DNA of 51,056 nt. Origin: an uncultured Lachnospiraceae bacterium. GTDB taxonomy: Bacteria > Bacillota > Clostridia > Lachnospirales > Lachnospiraceae. A program made the translations under genes and the position numbers. The stretch spans positions 1 to 51,056 of the forward strand of contig CALWCS010000039.1 of NCBI GenBank assembly GCA_944376425.1. The letters are read 5' to 3'. Below the pieces are notes generated by a model, which was not told the origin of the DNA, searched no databases, and saw only the letters and a program-made list of their open reading frames with translations. This document shows, piece by piece, positions 8,021-15,712 of the stretch (positions are counted from its first letter, which is position 1; each line of letters opens with the position of its first letter).

Positions 8021-9154
8021 ATGGACTATCCGAAGGTTGAATTTCTATATTTAAATGAAGAAGATATGATCGCTGCCGGTGTCAAGGATATGGCAGGATG
8101 TATTGAAACAATGGAAGAAATGTTTAAATTGATGAAAGTCGGTAATTATAGAATGGGCGGTGCAAACGGAAATTCCCACGGATGTATGGTAATGTTTCCG
8201 GAATCCTCGCCGTTTCCGGAAATGCCGGTAGACGGACCGGACAGACGGTTTATGGCAATGCCGGCATATCTTGGCGGAAAGTTTGATATGGCAGGTATGA
8301 AATGGTATGGTTCTAACTGCGCCAATAAAGAAAAAGGACTTCCGCGTTCTGTTTTAATGCTGACTCTAAATGATAAGGACACAGGCGCTCCGCTTGCGTA
8401 TATGTCTGCAAATATTCTTTCAGCATATCGTACCGGAGCAGTACCGGGAGTAGGATATAAATATTTTGCGAAAGAAGATGCGAAAGTTGTCGGCATCATT
8501 GGACCGGGGGTTATGAGCAAAACGTCTCTTGCAGCGATGATGGCAGTGCGTCCGGGAATAGAAACGATAAAAGTAAAAGGAAGGGGAAAAACTTCCCTTG
8601 AAAAATTTATTAATTATGTGAAAAAAGAGTATCCTCAGGTCAATGTCTATGGAGTTGATACGATAGAAGAAGCGGTGCGTGATTCAGATATTGTAGCTGC
8701 AAATACTTCCACACCGACAGGCAATCCGGAGGAATACCCGTATATTGCAGAAGAATGGATGAAACCGGGAGCTGTGATCAGTTCCACAGCGGCACTGCGT
8801 TTTGATGACGAGTTTGTGATGCACCGCGCAAGAATTGTAGCAGATAACATTAAGCTGTATGAAGCATGGGAAGAGGAGATGAAACCACATGCTTACAACA
8901 CGATTCCAATTCCAGCTGTGCATGTTATGGATTTGATTGCAGAGGGAAAGATGAGTCTTGATCAGATTGACGATTTGGGAGATATCCTGATTGGAAATAT
9001 TCCGGTTCACCGCAAACAAGATGAAATTGTGATCTATTCGATCGGTGGGATGCCGGTAGAAGATATCGCATGGGGAACTGTTGTTTACCGAAATGCATTA
9101 AAAAAGAAAATCGGCACGAGACTGAAGCTTTGGGATACGCCGTGCATGATTTAA
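8021..9154 (+). CDS. Ornithine cyclodeaminase/mu-crystallin-fold protein (tyramine oxidase subunit B-like)
   Basis: A 377-residue NAD(P)-binding protein of the ornithine cyclodeaminase/mu-crystallin superfamily. The family core is seen as MAGMKWYGSNCANKEKGLPR, the RTGAVPGVG segment and the dinucleotide loop VVGIIGPGVMSKTSL. Where true ornithine cyclodeaminases carry a G-x-D-x-PGK motif with the catalytic Asp, this protein has ISSTAALRFDDEF, so it is unlikely to deaminate ornithine. I recall similar proteins being annotated as tyramine oxidase subunit B; I cannot check that here. The ATG at 8021 is chosen for the AGAGGAGG site 8 bases upstream; a TTG-started extension to 7976 lacks one. It heads the oxidase cluster. 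Confidence 0.85.
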   Translation: MDYPKVEFLYLNEEDMIAAGVKDMAGCIETMEEMFKLMKVGNYRMGGANGNSHGCMVMFPESSPFPEMPVDGPDRRFMAMPAYLGGKFDMAGMKWYGSNCANKEKGLPRSVLMLTLNDKDTGAPLAYMSANILSAYRTGAVPGVGYKYFAKEDAKVVGIIGPGVMSKTSLAAMMAVRPGIETIKVKGRGKTSLEKFINYVKKEYPQVNVYGVDTIEEAVRDSDIVAANTSTPTGNPEEYPYIAEEWMKPGAVISSTAALRFDDEFVMHRARIVADNIKLYEAWEEEMKPHAYNTIPIPAVHVMDLIAEGKMSLDQIDDLGDILIGNIPVHRKQDEIVIYSIGGMPVEDIAWGTVVYRNALKKKIGTRLKLWDTPCMI

Positions 9155-9175
9155 GACGGATGGGAGGAAAAGGGT

Positions 9176-9505
9176 ATGAGAATTGAGGAACATCCTATTC
9201 TTGGCACATATAAGAAAGGAGAAATCGTTCCATTTACATTTGATGGAAAAACACTGGAAGGATGCGCAGGAGAACCAGTCGCAATTGCATTAAAAAATGC
9301 CGGAGTGATGGTACATCGTTATACCAGAAAAGAGCATAAGCCCAGAGGAATCTTTTGCGCCATCGGACGCTGCACTGACTGTGTTATGGTGGTAAACGGA
9401 AAGCCGAATGTACGTACATGTATTACACCTTTAGAGGCAGGAATGGATGTGAGGACACAATACGGCGTCAGTGCAGAACAACCAGACAAAGGAGAGAGAA
9501 AATGA
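9176..9505 (+). CDS. Small (2Fe-2S)-binding oxidoreductase subunit (HcnA/OoxA-N-like)
   Basis: A 109-residue ferredoxin-like subunit. Cys residues follow the plant-type pattern: a lone Cys in EGCAGEPVA, then FCAIGRCTDCVMVV and a final Cys in VRTCITPLEAG. In HcnABC-type and opine-oxidase-type enzymes this domain passes electrons between flavin subunits. GGGAGGAAAAGGG precedes the ATG. Its stop overlaps the next start (ATGA at 9502-9505), showing translational coupling with the FAD/4Fe-4S subunit. Confidence 0.9.
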   Translation: MRIEEHPILGTYKKGEIVPFTFDGKTLEGCAGEPVAIALKNAGVMVHRYTRKEHKPRGIFCAIGRCTDCVMVVNGKPNVRTCITPLEAGMDVRTQYGVSAEQPDKGERK

Positions 9506-11088
9506 AAAGATATGATATGATTGTTGTAGGCGCCGGTCCGGCAGGGCTTTGTGCAGCAATCGAAGCTGCAAAATGCGGGATGCATGTGGTAGTATACGAT
9601 GAAAATGCAAAACCGGGCGGACAGCTCTTTAAACAGATTCATAAATTTTTTGGTTCCAAGGAACATAAAGCTAAAATCCGCGGTTTTAAAATAGGAGAAG
9701 AACTTTTGGAAGAGGCTGATGCACTTGGTGTTGAGGTCGTACTGAATGCAGTTGTAATCGGACTCTTCCCGGAAAAGGAAATTACAGTGAAAATAGAAGA
9801 ACACGTAGAGCATGTCAAGGGAGATACGATTCTTATTGCCACAGGAGCAAGTGAAAACATGGTTACATTTCCGGGATGGACGCTTCCTGGAGTGATCGGA
9901 GCAGGAGCGGCACAGACCATGATGAACCTGCATGGAATTCTTCCCGGAAAGAGAGTTTTGATGTTAGGTTCCGGAAACGTCGGACTTGTTGTCAGTTTTC
10001 AGCTGATGCAGGCAGGATGCGAAGTGGTAGCACTTGCTGACGCTGCTCCGCGTGTCGGAGGTTACGGTGTTCATGCGGCAAAAGTCGCCCGCTGCGGCGT
10101 TCCGTTTTATCTTTCACATACGATTCTCTGCGCAGAAGGCGATGATCATGTGACCGGAGTTACAATCGGTGAAGTGGACAAGAACTGGCAGGTAATAAAA
10201 GGAACAGAAAAATATTTTGAAGTGGATACAATCTGTCTTGCTGTCGGTCTGTCTCCGATGTCAAAACTTTGTGATATGGCCGGGTGTGATATGGAAGATA
10301 ATCCGGCAAAAGCAGGATTTGTTCCGATTGTCAATGAGTATGGAGAAACTTCGATTCCTGGAATCTATGCGGCAGGTGATGTTTCCGGCATTGAAGAAGC
10401 ATCCAGTGCGATGATTGAAGGAAGAATCGCAGGAATTGCAGCTGCCGTTCGAATGGGATTCCTCACGAAAGAAGCAGGAGATGCGGAATTTAAGAAACAA
10501 AAAACTGCTCTTGAAGGACTGCGTCAGGGTATGTTTGCACCGGGAATGCGCGGCAAAGCGATCACACAGACAGAAGAAGGCGTAGCGATTTCAAAAAATC
10601 TTTTAGAGCATGGCTTTGTTGCTGAAGAAGAGATAGAACGCTTCCCCGGTGTCACACATCGGAAGGGAATTCATCCGGTGATTGAATGCACTCAGAATAT
10701 TCCGTGCAATCCATGCCAGGACGCATGTCCAAAACACTGTATTAAAATTGGAAGTAAGATTACGGCACTTCCGGCTGTAGACCCTGAAGTATCATGCAGC
10801 GGCTGCGGAATGTGTGTTGCTTCTTGTTCCGGACAGGCTATTTTTCTGGTGGACGAGGACTGCGGAGACGGTACGGCCCAAATTACAATGCCGTATGAGT
10901 TTTTGCCCCTGCCGCAGGAAGGAGAAAAAGGAATTGCTTTAAGCCGAAGCGGAGAAAAGGTATGCGAAGCTCAAGTAGTCGGCGTCAGAAGTGCGAAGGC
11001 GTTTGATCATACTCGTCTGCTGACGATTAAAGTGGCAAAAGAGTATGCGATGAAAGCAAGATTTTTCCGAAGGGAGGATGCAAGATGA
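9502..11088 (+). CDS. FAD-dependent oxidoreductase with two 4Fe-4S clusters (HcnB/OoxA-like alpha subunit)
   Basis: This 528-residue subunit has an N-terminal FAD-binding loop (VVGAGPAGLCAAIEAAKCG), a PGGQLFKQ flavin segment and a second dinucleotide fold (VLMLGSGNVGLVVSFQL). Its C-terminal part carries two ferredoxin motifs: CNPCQDACPKHC and CSGCGMCVASC. This is the alpha subunit plan of heteromeric amine/amino-acid dehydrogenases (hydrogen cyanide synthase, octopine/nopaline oxidase, dye-linked proline dehydrogenase). The ATG at 9502 is preferred over an upstream in-frame start because GGAGAGAG lies before it and the FAD fold begins there. The extra 4Fe-4S clusters suit an anaerobe passing electrons to ferredoxin rather than oxygen. 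Confidence 0.92.
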   Translation: MKRYDMIVVGAGPAGLCAAIEAAKCGMHVVVYDENAKPGGQLFKQIHKFFGSKEHKAKIRGFKIGEELLEEADALGVEVVLNAVVIGLFPEKEITVKIEEHVEHVKGDTILIATGASENMVTFPGWTLPGVIGAGAAQTMMNLHGILPGKRVLMLGSGNVGLVVSFQLMQAGCEVVALADAAPRVGGYGVHAAKVARCGVPFYLSHTILCAEGDDHVTGVTIGEVDKNWQVIKGTEKYFEVDTICLAVGLSPMSKLCDMAGCDMEDNPAKAGFVPIVNEYGETSIPGIYAAGDVSGIEEASSAMIEGRIAGIAAAVRMGFLTKEAGDAEFKKQKTALEGLRQGMFAPGMRGKAITQTEEGVAISKNLLEHGFVAEEEIERFPGVTHRKGIHPVIECTQNIPCNPCQDACPKHCIKIGSKITALPAVDPEVSCSGCGMCVASCSGQAIFLVDEDCGDGTAQITMPYEFLPLPQEGEKGIALSRSGEKVCEAQVVGVRSAKAFDHTRLLTIKVAKEYAMKARFFRREDAR

Positions 11089-11405
11089 ACGACAGAAACC
11101 GAAAGATTGGGGAATATATTCCTGCTCCGGATGATGATGTGATTGTCTGCCGCTGTGAAGAGATCACAAAAGGAGAAATCCGCAGAGCAGTCCATGACGG
11201 GATGTTTACTTTGACAGAAATTCGCCGCTATCTTCGGACAGGGATGGGATTGTGTCAAGGACAGACGTGTACCAGACTGGTAAAAGGAATTGTAGCCAGA
11301 GAACTTGGTATCCGACCAAATGAGTTAAGGGAAGCAACCGGAAGAGCGCCGATGCGTCCGATTGAAATGTGTATTTTGGCAAAAGACAAGGAGGAGAAGG
11401 AATGA
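11085..11405 (+). CDS. BFD-like (2Fe-2S)-binding subunit
   Basis: A 106-residue protein with the bacterioferritin-associated-ferredoxin-like cysteine pattern: VCRCEEITKGEIRRAV near the N-terminus and GMGLCQGQTC about 35 residues later, giving CxC...CxxxxC ligands. In related enzymes this domain is often fused to the C-terminus of the alpha subunit; here it is separate. Starts overlap by 4 bases on both sides (ATGA at 11085 and 11402), so it is coupled to both flavoproteins. Confidence 0.88.
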   Translation: MNDRNRKIGEYIPAPDDDVIVCRCEEITKGEIRRAVHDGMFTLTEIRRYLRTGMGLCQGQTCTRLVKGIVARELGIRPNELREATGRAPMRPIEMCILAKDKEEKE

Positions 11406-12514
11406 ATGCAGAAGTAATTATTGTAGGCGGCGGTATTATAGGCTGCGCAGCTGCGTACAATCTTGCGAAAAACGGCACATCCGTCCTTGTTTTAGAAGGC
11501 AGTGAAAACATTGGAAACGGAGGTTCCAGCCGCAATGGAGGAGGAGTAAGACAGTCGGGGCGTGATCCGAGAGAACTGCCGCTTGCGATGTATGCTATCA
11601 AACACATCTGGAAAGAACTTTCAGATATGTTAGATACAGATGTGGAATATTATCAGCATGGAAATCTGCGTCTTGGAAGTACGCAAAAGCATAGACAGAT
11701 TCTGGAAGGTCTGACGAAACGTGGAGCCGAATACGGACTGGATGTACGAATGATTGACGGATATGAAGCAAGACAGATTAACCCTTATCTGTCAGAGGAA
11801 GTCACTTGTGCCAGCTGGTGTCCGACAGACGGACATGCGAATCCTTTAATGGCAACAATGGGATATTATAAAATGGCGCGCCGCCTGGGAGCGCATTTTA
11901 TTTCCGGAGAAAAAGTGAAAGAGCTGCGTAAAATTAAGGGAGCGGCACGCCAGGTGGTCACAGAATCGGGCAATGTCTATGAGGGAGATAAAATTATCGT
12001 TGCTGCCGGATATGACAGCCGTTTTATTGCATCGACAGTCGGCATTGACATTCCGATGCAGCCGGTACTGTTGGAAACACTGGTCACTGAGGCGGCAGCG
12101 CCAATGTTTTGGCAGATGTTGGGCACCGCGGACGCTGACTTTTACGGACACCAGACGACACATGGATCGTTTGTATTTGGATTAAATTCCGGATATGAAC
12201 CGTATGCAAAGCCAGGAAAACCGTTTTCTTCCAGCATTGCAGCATCAGCAGCATGCCGAGGAATCATGCACTATTTTCCATCTCTGGCGGATATTAAAAT
12301 TGTGCGAAGCTGGGCAGGATGGATGGACAGCTGCGCAGACCACGTTCCAGTGATCAGCACAGTAGAAGAAGTACCAGGTTTAATTCTTGCCTGTGGTTTT
12401 TCGGGACATGGATTTGGAATCAGTCCTGCCGTGGGATTGCTGTTATCCCAGCTGGCACTGGAACAGGAAACGGTACTGGATTTGTCAGCGTTCCGATACA
12501 ATCGTTTTTCATAA
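11402..12514 (+). CDS. FAD-dependent amine/amino-acid oxidoreductase, DAO family (HcnC/OoxB-like beta subunit)
   Basis: A 370-residue flavoprotein of the D-amino-acid oxidase/glycine oxidase family. The FAD loop is VIIVGGGIIGCAAAYNLAKN, followed by GSSRNGGGVRQSGRD, typical of beta subunits of HcnABC-like dehydrogenases. The C-terminal GFSGHGFGISPAVG is the family's second FAD signature. This subunit should hold the substrate-oxidising site. The ATG at 11402 overlaps the previous stop and has AAGGAGGAGAAGG upstream, better than the longer frame from 11369. Substrate is unknown: tyramine, another amine or an opine-like N-alkyl amino acid are possible. Confidence 0.92.
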   Translation: MNAEVIIVGGGIIGCAAAYNLAKNGTSVLVLEGSENIGNGGSSRNGGGVRQSGRDPRELPLAMYAIKHIWKELSDMLDTDVEYYQHGNLRLGSTQKHRQILEGLTKRGAEYGLDVRMIDGYEARQINPYLSEEVTCASWCPTDGHANPLMATMGYYKMARRLGAHFISGEKVKELRKIKGAARQVVTESGNVYEGDKIIVAAGYDSRFIASTVGIDIPMQPVLLETLVTEAAAPMFWQMLGTADADFYGHQTTHGSFVFGLNSGYEPYAKPGKPFSSSIAASAACRGIMHYFPSLADIKIVRSWAGWMDSCADHVPVISTVEEVPGLILACGFSGHGFGISPAVGLLLSQLALEQETVLDLSAFRYNRFS

Positions 12515-12536
12515 ATAAAAAATCAGACAAGACAAA

Positions 12537-12573
12537 GGTGTTGGGGAATCTGAAAAGACTCAGCACTTTTTTC
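12537..12573 (+). terminator. Partial terminator between oxidase genes and P-II/permease genes
   Basis: GTGTTGGG at 12538-12545 pairs (with two G-T pairs) to CTCAGCAC at 12559-12566, followed by TTTTTTC. The stem is modest, so some readthrough into the P-II and permease genes is likely. Confidence 0.6.
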
Positions 12574-12685
12574 AGTTTCAGAAGAAAAGCAAAAATGTGA
12601 GACAATCACAGAGATTTGCCGATAGATAAGATCGGGAAAAGAAAAATTTAAAATAATGAAAAAGAGCAGAATGGAGGAGTTTTCT

Positions 12686-13048
12686 ATGTCTTTATCAAGA
12701 GTTGAGATTATTACAGGTATTTCTAAAATTGAGCCGTTAAAAAAGGCCTTTGGAAAATTTCATATCAGTGGAATGACGGTATATCAGGTATTAGGCTGCG
12801 GCGTTCAGCACGGCACACAGGAATTTGAAATTGCAGAAAAAGAAAAAGAAATCGAATTGCTGCCAAAGGAAGTAGTTATGATTGTGCTGCCCACAGAGGA
12901 GCTGAATGATCTTTTAGAATTTGTCAAAAAAGAACTATATACGGGACATATCGGAGACGGAAAAATCTTTGTTTCGGATGTCACAAATGTCATTCGAATC
13001 CGTACCGGAGAAGAAGGATATGAAGCAATCACCGAAGGTGAAAAATAA
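12686..13048 (+). CDS. P-II family regulator without the uridylylated tyrosine
   Basis: A 120-residue GlnB/GlnK-like trimeric signal protein. The second family signature is intact (IGDGKIFVSDVTNVIRIRTGE), and the Gln of the 2-oxoglutarate/ATP site (GVQHG) and the Lys of LLPK are retained. The T-loop reads TQEFEIAEKEKEIELLPK: the Tyr that is uridylylated in enterobacterial P-II is absent. It probably senses ATP/ADP/2-oxoglutarate without covalent modification. The ATG at 12686 has TGGAGGAG 6 bases upstream; an upstream in-frame ATG at 12656 has none. The gene sits 20 bases before the permease, so the permease is the likely partner, as GlnK pairs with AmtB. No glutamine synthetase or amtB is near. 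Confidence 0.92.
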   Translation: MSLSRVEIITGISKIEPLKKAFGKFHISGMTVYQVLGCGVQHGTQEFEIAEKEKEIELLPKEVVMIVLPTEELNDLLEFVKKELYTGHIGDGKIFVSDVTNVIRIRTGEEGYEAITEGEK

Positions 13049-13068
13049 AAGACATAGGAGGGAAAATT

Positions 13069-14547
13069 ATGGGAAATAAAAAACTGGGACTTCCAAGTGT
13101 CATAGCCACCGGGGTAGGTTTAATTGTAGCAACGAGTTGTCTGCTTTCAATCGGACAAGGTTCTGCTGCGATTGGTACCCCTTTTATCATTACGATGATT
13201 ATTGCGTGCGTATTTAATATTCTCACAGCACTTTCGATCTGTGAACTCAATGCACTGATGCCTAATATTACCGGCGGTATGGCGCAGTATACGATTGCAT
13301 GCTTTGGACCGTTTGTCTCGATTGTCCTCACAGTGGGGGGATATCTGACGTGTCAGATTATTATGGGAAGTTCTGAGGCGGCAATGTTTGGAAATACTCT
13401 AAGCAGTGTTTTTTCTGATGTGCCGATTTCAGGAACTGTTTATTCGATTGTATTAATTGTAATTCTGACAATTTTTAATCTGTTTGGTGTGGACATGTTT
13501 GCAAAAGTACAAAATATTGTTGCCTATGGCTTGATTGGATCACTGGCAGTCATGGGAATTATGGGAGCTTTCGGGCTTGGCACAGGTGAAATCGTAGAGC
13601 AGCAGGCAGTGATTTCTTCCAATCCCTCAGATATTTTTTCACTGCTTGGACTTGCTTTTTTCCTGTTTATCGGTGCAGAATTCGTTGTGCCGATCTCTAC
13701 CCAGGTCAAAAATGCACGCCGTAATATACCGCTTGGCATGGTAATCAGTCTGCTGGCGATTTTGGCAATGCAGATATTTATGGTATTTGGTTTTAGTCAC
13801 TATACACCGTGGGAAGAACTTGGGGCAAGCACAGTACCTCATATTTTGTATGGAACGCTTTTATTCGGAAGATTAGGAACGGCATGGATGACAGTAATTT
13901 CTCTGCTTGCTGTTGTCAGCACGATTAATACGGCAATCTTTTCGATGTCGCAGATTTGCTACGGTATGGCGAAAATTAATTTACTGCCCTCTGTTTTTAT
14001 GAGAAAAAACAAAAGAGGAACTCCGTACGTAGGGCTTTTAATGGTTTCTTGTGCTATCATTTTGATCAATGCGACAGGACTTTCCACAAGCGATCAGCTG
14101 ACATTTTTGATTTTAACAGGTTGTACATTCTGGATTGTTTCCTATATCGTAATGCACTGTGATGTTTTGATTCTCAGAAAACGTCTTCCGAAAGCGCCGC
14201 GTACTTTTAAACTTCCGTTTGGACCGGTCATTCCGATTATCGGTATTATTGGAAATGCATTTATGATTTACAGTATTGATCCTGACTGGGCCGTGAAACA
14301 GAGAATTTATACGATTTTCTTGATTGTGCTGGCTATTTTATCAGTTTATGCAGTGATCTGGATTAAATATGTGATGAAGCGCCCTATGTTTAAACCATAT
14401 CAAATTAAAGAGATTATGGCGATGGAAAGTGATCTCTATCAGATACACCACAATCCAGGGCTGGCAAAGAAGCTTCATCTTAATGCAGAGCCGGAAGTAC
14501 AAAGTATGCGTGCAGATGTCAATACCGGTACACGACCGGAAAGTTAA
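13069..14547 (+). CDS. APC-superfamily amino acid/amine permease
   Basis: A 492-residue membrane protein with about 12 hydrophobic segments. The N-terminus GLPSVIATGVGLIVATSCLL and the conserved NALMPNITGGMAQY (Gly-rich first helices) are those of the APC family. Start is supported by AGGAGGGAAA. Position directly behind the oxidase cluster and P-II gene suggests it imports the oxidase substrate or exchanges it for a product. A strong terminator follows. Ligand specificity cannot be read from sequence. Confidence 0.9.
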   Translation: MGNKKLGLPSVIATGVGLIVATSCLLSIGQGSAAIGTPFIITMIIACVFNILTALSICELNALMPNITGGMAQYTIACFGPFVSIVLTVGGYLTCQIIMGSSEAAMFGNTLSSVFSDVPISGTVYSIVLIVILTIFNLFGVDMFAKVQNIVAYGLIGSLAVMGIMGAFGLGTGEIVEQQAVISSNPSDIFSLLGLAFFLFIGAEFVVPISTQVKNARRNIPLGMVISLLAILAMQIFMVFGFSHYTPWEELGASTVPHILYGTLLFGRLGTAWMTVISLLAVVSTINTAIFSMSQICYGMAKINLLPSVFMRKNKRGTPYVGLLMVSCAIILINATGLSTSDQLTFLILTGCTFWIVSYIVMHCDVLILRKRLPKAPRTFKLPFGPVIPIIGIIGNAFMIYSIDPDWAVKQRIYTIFLIVLAILSVYAVIWIKYVMKRPMFKPYQIKEIMAMESDLYQIHHNPGLAKKLHLNAEPEVQSMRADVNTGTRPES

Positions 14548-14604
14548 GAGATTTTTAGCAGAAAGCGTTGACAAATGGCAGATGTTTTGGTAAAGTATCT
14601 CTGA

Positions 14605-14651
14605 AAAAAGACAAAGGTGTTTTGCATTTCGCAAAGACCTTTGTCTTTTTG
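14605..14651 (+). terminator. Rho-independent terminator after the permease
   Basis: AAAAAGACAAAGGT and ACCTTTGTCTTTTT form a long stem with a TTTTGC/GCAAA inner part and T-rich 3' side. It closes the oxidase/P-II/permease transcript. Confidence 0.88.
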
Positions 14652-14721
14652 CGTTGTATAAAAAAGAAATTTTAACACCGCATAAAAGCAGTTAAAAAAA
14701 ATAAAAAAGGATAGTGGAATT

Positions 14722-15552
14722 ATGGAAAGACAAGTTTATATGACACCAAGACAGCCATTTTTTGTAACATCTTCAGAATCTTATTCAAAATATATTATGA
14801 ATCGCTATGGAATTGTACATTTTTATCAGTGTAAAACAGGAGAACAGCCACGGTATGCGATACCGGACGGCTGCGTAGATATGGTTTTCTGCTGCGATTC
14901 AGCACATCCATATGCGAAGCTGTGCGGTACTGTACTGGCGCCTAAAGCCGTATTGATGGAACCCAATACGTGTTATTTCGGCGTAAGATTTCTTCCCGGA
15001 TACAATCCGATTGTAGGAAATGGCAGTATCATGAAGGAATTGGTGGATAATCGGATTCCTTTGGAGATATTTGTGCAGGATAAAAGAATGCTGGAGGAAA
15101 TTTTTAGCACGACAAATTTTCAAAGACAGATCCATGCATTTATGCGTTCTTATATCAAAATCTATCATGATGTCTGTCCGATGGAACGGTGCAGTCTTTT
15201 AGTGCTTCATTCCTGTAATCTGCTGATTCGTTCCTATGGATGCATCACGATGGAGAAAATTGCAGATGATACGGGATATACTGTCCGCTATCTTAATAAA
15301 ATGTTTCACAGAGAGACAGGATTAAGTCCGAAACAATTTGCGAAGATTATCCGGTTTCAATCAGCCGTTTCCGCACTGAACAATCCAGGCGGACGTATCC
15401 TGACCGAGATTACGGCGGAACTTGGATATTTTGACCAATCTCATTTTGTCCATGAATTTAAAGAGTATACGGGACTGACTCCGAAAAGATATCAGTCATA
15501 TTTAAAAAATCATGATTTTCAACAAAAATTGAATATTTTAGATGCATGCTGA
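14722..15552 (+). CDS. AraC-family transcriptional regulator
   Basis: A 276-residue regulator. The C-terminal ~100 residues carry the two helix-turn-helix units of the family (MEKIADDTGYTVRYLNKMFH and ITAELGYFDQSHFVHEFKEY, then TGLTPKRYQ). The N-terminal part, with YAIPDGCVDMVFCCD and the FGVRFLPG segment, resembles the DUF6597-type sensor domain. AAAGGATAG lies upstream of the ATG. Its place directly downstream of the oxidase/permease cluster on the same strand makes it the likely regulator of that cluster. Confidence 0.9.
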   Translation: MERQVYMTPRQPFFVTSSESYSKYIMNRYGIVHFYQCKTGEQPRYAIPDGCVDMVFCCDSAHPYAKLCGTVLAPKAVLMEPNTCYFGVRFLPGYNPIVGNGSIMKELVDNRIPLEIFVQDKRMLEEIFSTTNFQRQIHAFMRSYIKIYHDVCPMERCSLLVLHSCNLLIRSYGCITMEKIADDTGYTVRYLNKMFHRETGLSPKQFAKIIRFQSAVSALNNPGGRILTEITAELGYFDQSHFVHEFKEYTGLTPKRYQSYLKNHDFQQKLNILDAC

Positions 15553-15712
15553 TTTTTGAAACAGTATTGAGACACAGAAACAAAATTCAGACATTTTCAA
15601 AAGATATTGCGGTAAATTTTGTCAGAGTTTAAAAAATGTTTAACTTTTTATAGAAAAATGTTTAGCCTTTTGTGATATAGTTTTCGGGAAAATAAAATAT
15701 GGAGGAAATATT

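Noticed and set aside
8021..9154. Genuine ornithine cyclodeaminase
   Set aside because: The catalytic GxDxPGK region is replaced by STAALRFDDEF, and the context is an amine-oxidase-type cluster.
12531..14621. Repeated GACAAAGGTGTT at 12531 and 14610 as a regulatory repeat
   Set aside because: Only two copies, the second forming an arm of an ordinary terminator; likely chance or a duplicated terminator arm.
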